Source of the DNA: a virus
Length of the DNA stretch: 56,723 nucleotides
Direction: 5' to 3' (one strand)
Virus record (IMG/VR): IMGVR_UViG_3300010392_000751
Location: 1-56,723 of that record
Within the stretch, counting starts at the first letter, position 1. Each line of letters starts with the position of its first letter. A program made the position numbers and the translations under genes. Positions 45,122 through 53,006 of the stretch are shown here, in pieces. The notes beneath the pieces were generated by a model. The model saw only the letters and a program-made list of their open reading frames with translations, did no database searches and was not told where the DNA came from.

Positions 45122-47950
45122 ATGGCCACTGGCGAAAAGACACTCCTCGCCTTCAATCGAGGCGTCATCTCCAAGCGCGGTCTGGCCAGACAGGACCTCG
45201 ATCGCATGGCCATGTCGGCCGAGATCCAGACCAACTTTATGCCGCGGGTACTGGGCTCGATGATGCTCAGACCGGGCTGGAAGTTCATCGACCTGATGCT
45301 GGAGGATCTCCAGCTCGTCAGGCAAATGCCGTTCATCTTCGGCGCAGACGATACTGCGCTGCTCGAATTCGGCGCCGGCAGCCTCATGCAGATCCGCAAC
45401 GACGATGTGCTCCTCGAGCGCCCCGCGGTTGGCGCATCCGTAACCGATGGCGGCTTCAACTCTGCCCTGGATCTGCCCGGTCTCTACACTTGGAAGGATG
45501 ACTCGGATCCGACCGCGACGGCTGAATCCGGTCCACTTGCTACGGTGCCCAACGATCTCAACCTCGACGGCACTGGTGATGCTTACGCCAAGGCCACGCA
45601 GCGCGTGGAAGTCATTGGCGGCGAAGAGCTGATCGAACATGCGCTCGGCATCACAGTCACCAAGGGCCCGGTACGCCTCCGTGTTGGCACATCGCTCAAC
45701 GATGACAACCTGATCGGAGAGACTTTGCTCGGCAAGGGCTCGCACAATCTGGCTTTCGTGCCGAATGCTGGCGACTTCTACATCGAGCTGGCCAACGATC
45801 GCAACTACAACGCTCTGGTCTCTGGCTGCGGTGTTGCCAGTGCTGGTCCGGTGCAGTTCTCGACTGGCTGGTCGAGCGAGCAGCAAGTCGCTGACGTCCG
45901 GTGGGCGCAGTCCGGTGACGTCATCTATGCCCTGTCGCGCAACCTGAACATGAAAAAGATCGAGCGCCGTGGCCACATTGACGGCTCGTTCAATGTCGTT
46001 CGCAATTCGTGGTCTATCGTGGAGTACGCTCCCGAGGACGGCCCGTTCCAGACGCTCAACACATCGGCCACCACGATCACCTCGAGCGCCATCGAGGGCG
46101 ACGTCATCCTCACGGCCAGCGAGCCTATATTCGAGCAGACGATGGGTGCTTCCATTTTCGGTGCTGGCATATTGGTTCGAGCTACCTCCCAGGGTCAGGT
46201 CGTCACGGAGGTAGTCGGCGCTGCCGATGAGTTCTCCCCGGCGATCCGCGTGACTGGATCAGGCGAGGCCAGACGCTTCGGCATCATCATCGAGAACATC
46301 CCGCCCGGATCTGGCACGGTCACGGTGCAGTTCTCCATCGGCTCGGACTCTGGCCCATGGAATGACCTGACGCCGCAGTACACGACCAACACCAACACGA
46401 CCTACCTCGATGAGCAGGACGGCCAGATCATCTACTACCGGATCGGCGTGAAGGCTGGCGATTTCACTTCCGGCCCGATCAACTGCACCCTGAGCTACAC
46501 CGGGGGCTCACGCACCGGCATCGCCCGGATGGACGGCTACATCAGCGAGACTCAGATCAACGCTCATGTGCTCGAGCCGTTCGGCTCCTTGCTGCCGACA
46601 AAGGACTGGGAGCTCGGTGAGTGGTCACTGGCCACTGGCTATCCGTCCAGCGTCGACATCCATGAGAATCGGCTCTGGTTCGCCGGCAACGATCGCATCT
46701 ACGGATCCGTGTCTGACAATTACGAATCGTTCGACGACGAGACCGAGGGCGACTCTGGCCCGATCAATCGCAACATCGGATCAGGCCCGATCCGCGTCAT
46801 CCAGTGGATGAAGTCCTTTGGCCGTTTGCTGTTGGGAACATCCGAGAATGCGGCCGACATGGACGCAGCCCGGATCGACGGCAATCATCCCCTGGGTGTG
46901 CGCTCGAGCTCGTTCGACGAGGCCCTGACACCGACCAACTTCAACATCAAGACGATCTCCAGCAAGGGCGTGTTCGTCGATCGGACGCTGCAGCGCCTCT
47001 ACGAGCTCAGCTACTCCGCTGACAACGCGGACTACATGAGCATCGACCTGTCGATCTTCGCGCCAGACTACAACGTCGCCGGCATCCGGCAGATCGCGGT
47101 GCAGATGAAGCCTGACGTCCGAGTCCATTGTGTGCGCCTCGATGGCACGGTCGGAGTGCTGGTCTACGACCGGCTCGAGAATGTCATCTGCTGGACCGAG
47201 GTCTCGTTCGCTGGTGACAATCAGGTCTCTGGAAATAACTGGTGCGTCGAGGATGTCGCCGTACTTCCGGGCACGGTCGAGGATCAGGTCTACTACACCT
47301 GCAAGGGCTTCAACTCCGACACTGGAGAGGAGCGATACCTGCTCAAGTGGTCAATGGAGAACGAGGCCATCGGTGGCCTGAACAACTACCTCTCCGACTG
47401 TTGGGGCCAGTACGATGGCGCACCGATCTCGCTCATCACCGGCCTCGAGCATCTGGCTGGCCTGACTGTTTCGGTCTGGGCTGATGGCGCGGATCAGGGT
47501 GTCGCAGTCGTGAGCCAGTTCGGCACACCGGGCGAGCTGGATCTGTCGATCTTCGCTGACGCTCCGTTCTCGAATGTCGTCTACGGACTGCCGTACACGG
47601 CGCAGTTCAAGAGCGCCAAGCTCGGCGCCCTCGATGGCATCGGGATGCTCGAGCGCAAGAAAGTCAATCAGATTGGCTTCATTGCTGAGAACCTGCACTA
47701 CCAAGGGCTGCAGTATGGCCCGGACTTCGACCTGCTCTACGACATGCCGCTGGTTGAGCAAGGCCAAGTCACCGCAGATGATTTCATCTGGGAGGACTAC
47801 CATGAGGACAATTTCTCATTCGGCGGCGAATGGATACCGGATTCAAGAATATGCCTGCAAGCAGCGTCACCGCGACCTGCGACGATCCTGGCTACGGTAG
47901 CGGAGTTCGAGTCGGTCGAGAAGAGAAGCAACCAGAAACGACGCCGCTGA
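45122..47950 (+). CDS. Long tail/nozzle protein
   Basis: This is a 942-residue protein. The N terminus LLAFNRGVISKRGLARQDLD, then NFMPRVLGSMMLRPGWKFID, has the pattern of podovirus tail-hub or stabilisation proteins found after gp11-like genes. The rest is a large beta-rich body. In function it corresponds to T7 gp12 (tail nozzle), though the sequence is not gp12-like throughout. It overlaps the 5' end of the acetyltransferase-like gene by about 100 bases. Confidence 0.75.
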   Translation: MATGEKTLLAFNRGVISKRGLARQDLDRMAMSAEIQTNFMPRVLGSMMLRPGWKFIDLMLEDLQLVRQMPFIFGADDTALLEFGAGSLMQIRNDDVLLERPAVGASVTDGGFNSALDLPGLYTWKDDSDPTATAESGPLATVPNDLNLDGTGDAYAKATQRVEVIGGEELIEHALGITVTKGPVRLRVGTSLNDDNLIGETLLGKGSHNLAFVPNAGDFYIELANDRNYNALVSGCGVASAGPVQFSTGWSSEQQVADVRWAQSGDVIYALSRNLNMKKIERRGHIDGSFNVVRNSWSIVEYAPEDGPFQTLNTSATTITSSAIEGDVILTASEPIFEQTMGASIFGAGILVRATSQGQVVTEVVGAADEFSPAIRVTGSGEARRFGIIIENIPPGSGTVTVQFSIGSDSGPWNDLTPQYTTNTNTTYLDEQDGQIIYYRIGVKAGDFTSGPINCTLSYTGGSRTGIARMDGYISETQINAHVLEPFGSLLPTKDWELGEWSLATGYPSSVDIHENRLWFAGNDRIYGSVSDNYESFDDETEGDSGPINRNIGSGPIRVIQWMKSFGRLLLGTSENAADMDAARIDGNHPLGVRSSSFDEALTPTNFNIKTISSKGVFVDRTLQRLYELSYSADNADYMSIDLSIFAPDYNVAGIRQIAVQMKPDVRVHCVRLDGTVGVLVYDRLENVICWTEVSFAGDNQVSGNNWCVEDVAVLPGTVEDQVYYTCKGFNSDTGEERYLLKWSMENEAIGGLNNYLSDCWGQYDGAPISLITGLEHLAGLTVSVWADGADQGVAVVSQFGTPGELDLSIFADAPFSNVVYGLPYTAQFKSAKLGALDGIGMLERKKVNQIGFIAENLHYQGLQYGPDFDLLYDMPLVEQGQVTADDFIWEDYHEDNFSFGGEWIPDSRICLQAASPRPATILATVAEFESVEKRSNQKRRR

Positions 47951-48306
47951 TCGAGTACAGGTTCGCGACAGCCGCGGACATCATTGAGTATTACGGCGAG
48001 CCGCATCGTGGCACGGTGAAGGCGTATGTCGTCACGATGGACGGCAAACCTGCCGGATTCATTGGCATTGTCCGCGAGGGCGGCATCGGCAAGTTCTTCA
48101 CCGAATACAAGCCTGAGTTGGAGCCCTACCTGAAATCCATTACCATCATGCGGGCGCTGGTCGCGGCGCTGGACTGGTGCCGAGCGTACCGGGGCCCAGT
48201 GATAGCAATAGCGACAACGGCGCAGAGCTGCATGACCATGACCCGATTGGGGTTCGTTCACCTTGAGGGCACTTACTACGGATGGTTCGATAAATGGCAC
48301 AAATAG
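47830..48306 (+). CDS. GNAT-like acetyltransferase-fold protein
   Basis: This is a 158-residue frame; the ATG at 47851 is an alternative start. IEYRFATAADIIEYYG, then AYVVTMDGKPAGFIGIVREG and CMTMTRLGFVHLEGTYYGWF, follow the GNAT outline: strand, helix, two strands around a Gly turn, final LGF strand. The classical Q/RxxGxG/A motif is not clear. Many podoviruses carry such a gene after the tail protein. Whether it acetylates anything is unknown. It overlaps the next gene by 13 bases. Confidence 0.65.
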   Translation: MDTGFKNMPASSVTATCDDPGYGSGVRVGREEKQPETTPLIEYRFATAADIIEYYGEPHRGTVKAYVVTMDGKPAGFIGIVREGGIGKFFTEYKPELEPYLKSITIMRALVAALDWCRAYRGPVIAIATTAQSCMTMTRLGFVHLEGTYYGWFDKWHK

Positions 48307-48884
48307 CAGTCGCAGCGGTAATGCTTGTCGCCGGAGCCTACAAGGGCTATCAGGCGAAAAAGCTCAAGGAAGAGGAAGCCAAGGGCTACCGTGAAGCAGC
48401 CGGCCGCCAGATGGCAATTACCTCCCGCGAGATGCAGGAAGAGATCCGCAACAAGGAACTGATGCACTCGCGCGCCATTGCTGTTGCTGGCCTGAGCGGC
48501 GCCGGCACCGATGGCCTGACCAAACTTCTCGGAGATCTGAACACCGAAGGCGAGTACCGCGTCATGTCGGTATTGTGGAACGGCCAGAACGAGGCCGAGG
48601 GTCTGCAGTATCGAGCTGAAGCGGCCGAGCGCGAGGGCAAGGCTGCCCAGACCGCTGGCATCATCGACGGCATCACATCGGCTGTGTCCGCTTACGTTGG
48701 CATGGGCGGTGGTGGTGGAGCTCCGAGCGGCGGTGGCGCAACTCTGAACACCGCACCGGGCACCATGTATTCGCCTGTTCCGGGCGCTGAGAATGTCGGC
48801 AAGCTGTGGACCGCACCGGGCTCGATTCCGAGTTCGGGCCTCTACTCGCCGGTCAAACCGCGACAACTCTGGCCAACGGGGTAA
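48294..48884 (+). CDS. Internal virion protein (gp14-like)
   Basis: This is a 196-residue protein with a short hydrophobic N terminus (IAVAAVMLVAGAYKGYQ), then a long Lys/Glu/Ala helical region, and a Gly-rich flexible C-terminal part (GMGGGGGAPSGGGATL). This is the layout of small ejection proteins such as T7 gp14, which form a pore in the outer membrane. Two large internal virion proteins follow downstream. Confidence 0.7.
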   Translation: MAQIAVAAVMLVAGAYKGYQAKKLKEEEAKGYREAAGRQMAITSREMQEEIRNKELMHSRAIAVAGLSGAGTDGLTKLLGDLNTEGEYRVMSVLWNGQNEAEGLQYRAEAAEREGKAAQTAGIIDGITSAVSAYVGMGGGGGAPSGGGATLNTAPGTMYSPVPGAENVGKLWTAPGSIPSSGLYSPVKPRQLWPTG

Positions 48885-48887
48885 GAC

Positions 48888-50054
48888 ATGGCTATCACAA
48901 ATTTCAGGGTAGCTGGATTCGTCCTCGGGCTTGGTATCAAGGCGCCAGTCCACACGGCCGCCATCATCAACATACCGAGCCCCAACGGCGTCGGTGGCAA
49001 TATCAACGGCTACATCGTCGAGGAGTATGATCGCGTCCTCCTGACGGCCCAGACCGATCCAATCGACAACGGCATCTACTCGGTGCGGCGCTCGGCATGG
49101 GTGCGCGACGGTGATGCTGACGGCAATCGCGATTTCGTCGGCGGCACCATCGTTCCAGTGTGGAATCAGGCACTCGCCAACATCCAGCTCTATCGCCTCG
49201 CTGGAGATCCTGACGCCAAGACGGTCGGCGTCGATGCGCTGACCTTCACGGTTTACTACGATCCGACCGCCTCCGGCGTCGAAGTCGACACCTTGGAGAG
49301 CGTCACAGCTCGCGGCAACACGACAGCCCAGGGCATGATCGGAACACTGGTCGACTGGGAAGTGCAGGGCGGCATCTCCATGCAGATCAAGGACGGCGGC
49401 ACTCTCGTTGTCGAGCACTCTGCAGGCGTCGAGAGCGTGACGGTCGACGTCAACGACACGATCACGGCTCCCAACAGGGCGGTTGCCTTCACGACCACGG
49501 CCAACGTCTTTGCCTACAACTTCGATGAGGCCGTGAACATCGACGGCCATCTATACATTGGCCAGCGCAGGCTTGCCGGCTACCGAATCGGTGACGCCGT
49601 CGAGAGCAGCATCAACTTCGATGGATCGCAAAACATCCGGTTCACGGCACTCGGAGACAACGAGTTCATTGGCGACATCGTGATGCTGTCTGGCAATGAC
49701 ATCGAGATGCGCGGCTACCGGATCGTCCAACTGCAGCACTCGATCATCACCAACTCGGTCACGATCGACGTCAATGCGACGTCCGCGTCCCGAATCGACA
49801 TCGAGGAGGCCAGCGCCAACTTCAACGTGGTACTGACTGCGCCGGCTGAGGGCAACGGCTACTACGTCGAGCTCAACATTGATTTCAGTCAGGGCTCGAC
49901 GCCATACCAGCCGATCTGGCCTGCCTCAGTTCTCTGGCCCGGTGGCACAGCGCCGACGCTGAGCGCGGCCAACAACGCGATCGACGTAGTTCACCTGTGG
50001 ACACGCGACGGAGGCACGACATGGCATGGCTCGTTCCTGCTGGACTTCTCCTAA
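48888..50054 (+). CDS. Tail fibre-like protein with shared attachment domain
   Basis: This is a 388-residue beta protein. Residues about 40-115 (YDRVLLTAQTDPIDNGIYSV and onwards) match the N-terminal part of the 1248-residue fibre at 10762, so both may dock to the same tail position. The C-terminal part is a beta-rich, Asn/Asp-containing body. The last 30 bases overlap the next gene. It could be a short fibre, an adaptor for the long one, or an alternative receptor-binding protein. Confidence 0.75.
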   Translation: MAITNFRVAGFVLGLGIKAPVHTAAIINIPSPNGVGGNINGYIVEEYDRVLLTAQTDPIDNGIYSVRRSAWVRDGDADGNRDFVGGTIVPVWNQALANIQLYRLAGDPDAKTVGVDALTFTVYYDPTASGVEVDTLESVTARGNTTAQGMIGTLVDWEVQGGISMQIKDGGTLVVEHSAGVESVTVDVNDTITAPNRAVAFTTTANVFAYNFDEAVNIDGHLYIGQRRLAGYRIGDAVESSINFDGSQNIRFTALGDNEFIGDIVMLSGNDIEMRGYRIVQLQHSIITNSVTIDVNATSASRIDIEEASANFNVVLTAPAEGNGYYVELNIDFSQGSTPYQPIWPASVLWPGGTAPTLSAANNAIDVVHLWTRDGGTTWHGSFLLDFS

Positions 50055-50848
50055 TGGGGCTGCTCGCCGGAGGTCTCTGGATGCCGGCAGGCGCTCCTGC
50101 AACGCCGCCTACTTGGGTCGATGTTGCTGGTGGCGATCTGTCGACCGTTCACGCCTACGGCAACACCAATTCGATCCCGCTCGCCACGCGCACGATTGAT
50201 CGCAGCGACTTCAATACGCCGGGTGCCGGCGACATCCTCGTCGCTGTGCATGTTTGTCCCGGCTACCTGGGCCAAAGCCTGCCATCGCTGCGTCAGGATG
50301 ATTTCGGCATTTGGGGCAACGTCATCGGATCCGTGTTTCACACGTTCACCGATACCTCGGAGCTGAGCGGTGGATTGTACGTGCGCGAGGCATCTGGCGA
50401 TGCGAACGATACCTGCAAGATTTTCAGCCCAGGCCCGTATCCATCGTTTACCCAGATCTGCCGCCTGTCAGGCAACCCGTTCACATTCCCCGGCACGATC
50501 ACCGCAGACAACGAGAACAGTGGCGTCAATCCAGATCCGGTTGGGGCGAACTGCGAGCGGGATATGTTTGGCGGCTTCAATGAGTGCATCGAGTTCTTTG
50601 CGTGTTGGAAGCGAGCAACGGCCGCCGAGTCTGCCATCGGTGAAATAGTCATGCCAGCGGGTATCACTCAGCTCGGAGAGGCCCACGGCATCGACAACGG
50701 ATTCGATCAGGGCATGGTGGCTGCGTGGGGTATGCACTACAGCTACGACTTTGCTGACCGCTTCAATGGAGGCGATGCCACTCAGGCGAATCCTAACTCG
50801 GCCTATGCCGCTGCCGTTGGCGCCCGATACAAGACGGACGACTCCTGA
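50021..50848 (+). CDS. Exported protein of unknown function in tail region
   Basis: This is a 275-residue protein. I start at 50021, where GGAGG precedes the ATG. The N terminus MAWLVPAGLLLMGLLAGGLW followed by PAGAPA is a good signal peptide. The mature part is beta-rich with several Cys (CPGYLG, DTCKIF, FTQICRL, NCERDMFGG, NECIEFFACWK) that could make disulphides. A signal peptide is unusual among tail genes, so the protein probably acts in the periplasm or on the cell surface. No family was recognised. Confidence 0.65.
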   Translation: MAWLVPAGLLLMGLLAGGLWMPAGAPATPPTWVDVAGGDLSTVHAYGNTNSIPLATRTIDRSDFNTPGAGDILVAVHVCPGYLGQSLPSLRQDDFGIWGNVIGSVFHTFTDTSELSGGLYVREASGDANDTCKIFSPGPYPSFTQICRLSGNPFTFPGTITADNENSGVNPDPVGANCERDMFGGFNECIEFFACWKRATAAESAIGEIVMPAGITQLGEAHGIDNGFDQGMVAAWGMHYSYDFADRFNGGDATQANPNSAYAAAVGARYKTDDS

Positions 50849-51141
50849 TGGAGCTCCGCGTCATCTACAACTCGCGACTGATCCGCAAGAAATACGCGGC
50901 ATGGGTGCTGTACCCGTTCATGCTCATTCGACATTCCAAAGAGGACTGCCCCGACCGTCTTTTTCGGCATGAGATGGAGCATGTGTATCAGGTCAAGCGT
51001 GACGGCTGGCTGGTGTTCTACGCGAAATACCTTTACTGGCTGGCCAGACATGGCTATATGAATCACCCTTACGAGCTGGAGGCGCGGGATCGAGAGAACG
51101 AGCCCCTGACCACCGTCGAGCGATATTTCAAGGACAGATAA
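50848..51141 (+). CDS. Small HExxH protein
   Basis: This is a 97-residue protein. RLFRHEMEHVYQVKRDG (H41-E42-x-x-H45) is an HExxH motif, followed by a hydrophobic-aromatic helix (WLVFYAKYLYWLARHGY) and YELEARDRENE, where Glu could be a third zinc ligand. It resembles minimal zinc-metallopeptidase domains found as single genes in phages and the protein at 36264. It overlaps its neighbours by one base. Activity is not shown. Confidence 0.65.
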   Translation: MELRVIYNSRLIRKKYAAWVLYPFMLIRHSKEDCPDRLFRHEMEHVYQVKRDGWLVFYAKYLYWLARHGYMNHPYELEARDRENEPLTTVERYFKDR

Positions 51142-53006
51142 TGGCGACACTCCCACAAGCAGCAGATTACGGCGCCCGAGTCCAGCTACGATCGAGCCGC
51201 GTCGACATTCCCGGTCAGGGCGAAATGGCTGTGGCCGATGCCCTCTCTCGAGCTGCCACCACGTTCACCAACATGGCGATCGAGCACAAGCAGAAGGATG
51301 ACGCGCTCAGCTACTCCAACGCCAAGAACGAGTACATGATCGCTGACATTCAGGAGCGCGAGAAACTCAAGGACGATCAGAATTTCGACACGCATGACGA
51401 GCGATACCGGACGGCGATGAAGGGCCACTACGAGCGCCTGTTCCCGACTGTCAGGTCACAGCGAGATCAGCACCTATTCGATGCCGAGGCTCGCCTGATG
51501 GACGAGCGCGGATCTGTTTCCGTTGGCGACAACGCTCGCACCAAGAGATACGACTGGAGCGTCAACCAGTTCACTGGCCATGCTGACGCGGCCCGGAAGA
51601 TTATCCTCACGGCCACTGATGCTCAGACCGCACAGAACGCGATGTTTGGCGTCCTCGAGGAGGCTACAGCTCTCCGCGATGCTGGTATCTTCACGCCGGA
51701 GCAGTACAAGGCTGTGCTGCAGGGATGGGTTCAGGAGTCATCGTTCGCCAGACTGGTGGCCATGAATCCGAAGGATCGCGAGATCGCTCTCGAGGCTTCA
51801 ATCACGCACCGCAAAACATCTGGCGAGCCGATCACGCAGGAGCAGATCGCTGAGGGACTGGGCACTGGATCCATCGCTGACTTCCTGCATCTGGACACGG
51901 CCGTCAAGATGCTCGAGGAAACTCAGCGAGCCAATGAGATCGACGAGGTCCTGGGTACTGCTCAAGGCATATTTGATGCGGCCCGAGGACGGTTCCCGAC
52001 CAACTCCGGCGCCATGATGGAAGAGATCCGGCGCCTGTCCAAAGAGCATGAGGATCCAAAGGTCAGGGAGGAGTCTGTGCGGCTTGGTCGCCAGTACCGC
52101 GATGAGGCTGTTGGCGTCGAGAACGACATGCGCGACAACATAATGACCTCGGCAACCACGCTGATAAGCAGCGGTGAGATGTCGTTCGCCTCGATCAACC
52201 CTGACGAGCTCTCGAAACTGCTGCCGCACCAACTCAGGGCGCTGCAGGATCATCAGTCTCTCGTCAACGAAAACAAGCAGTTCCCCGGCGAGACTCGATG
52301 GACTCTCGATCCTAAGGGCGGCATGTCTTACGCTGTATTCAGCAACATGACCGACGAGGAGAAGATGGCCGTCAATCTGGACACGGCCGAGTGGACCACT
52401 GTGCTCAAGCGCGACGTATGGCAGCATCTCAAGGACACGCAGGACGTCCTCAAGAGCCAGAAGCCATCGCAGCGCGCACTACCGGGCGGCCTGACCAATC
52501 CGCAGATGGTGACGTCTGCCCTGGTTCGCTCTGGAATGATTCCCCAGACCGGCCGTGACATCGAGGACTCGGAGGCCTACCAGCGACTCCTGTACGAGAT
52601 GGATCGTGCTACGCAGGCCGCACAAGAAGTGAAGGGCTCGGCGCTGACCAACAGCGAGCGCAATCAGATTCTCAGTGAAGTCCTGACACCGATGGCCTTC
52701 ACGGACGATTACTGGTCTGCCAACTGGGTCGCCGGCTGGCCAGACAAAGACGAGGAGGACATGGTCCCTATCGCTGCAATGTCATCGGCGCAGCTCAAGA
52801 CTGCTCGCCTGCCATGGGCTGCAGCAGCTACGGAGATCGCCAGTACGTCATCGACAGGCATCGGCACCACCTACCAGCAAGAGCTGGAGCTCGCGGCCAA
52901 ACGTCTTGGCATCAGCCCAGATCAGGACCACTACGAGCGCGCCTACTTCGCGCTGAAATACCGCCTCGGGGCTGCCGAGGTCACAAGGCGCCTGCAGGGT
53001 GAGTAG
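51141..53006 (+). CDS. Internal virion (ejection) protein
   Basis: This is a 621-residue, largely helical protein. The early part (GEMAVADALSRAATTFTNMA ... DALSYSNAKNEYMIAD) and the following Ala/Glu-rich helices with a GIFTPEQYKAVLQGWVQES segment are characteristic of podovirus internal core proteins. These are stored above the portal and ejected with the DNA to span the periplasm. It overlaps the next, larger internal virion protein by 8 bases. Confidence 0.7.
   Translation: MATLPQAADYGARVQLRSSRVDIPGQGEMAVADALSRAATTFTNMAIEHKQKDDALSYSNAKNEYMIADIQEREKLKDDQNFDTHDERYRTAMKGHYERLFPTVRSQRDQHLFDAEARLMDERGSVSVGDNARTKRYDWSVNQFTGHADAARKIILTATDAQTAQNAMFGVLEEATALRDAGIFTPEQYKAVLQGWVQESSFARLVAMNPKDREIALEASITHRKTSGEPITQEQIAEGLGTGSIADFLHLDTAVKMLEETQRANEIDEVLGTAQGIFDAARGRFPTNSGAMMEEIRRLSKEHEDPKVREESVRLGRQYRDEAVGVENDMRDNIMTSATTLISSGEMSFASINPDELSKLLPHQLRALQDHQSLVNENKQFPGETRWTLDPKGGMSYAVFSNMTDEEKMAVNLDTAEWTTVLKRDVWQHLKDTQDVLKSQKPSQRALPGGLTNPQMVTSALVRSGMIPQTGRDIEDSEAYQRLLYEMDRATQAAQEVKGSALTNSERNQILSEVLTPMAFTDDYWSANWVAGWPDKDEEDMVPIAAMSSAQLKTARLPWAAAATEIASTSSTGIGTTYQQELELAAKRLGISPDQDHYERAYFALKYRLGAAEVTRRLQGE

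Noticed and set aside
44801-45976. Open frame of 391 codons on the minus strand
   Set aside because: It is antisense to the tail adaptor and tail protein genes, both with good family patterns.
48276-49550. Open frame of 424 codons on the minus strand
   Set aside because: It is antisense to the gp14-like and fibre genes, with Val/Asp/Arg-rich shadow composition and no recognisable motif.
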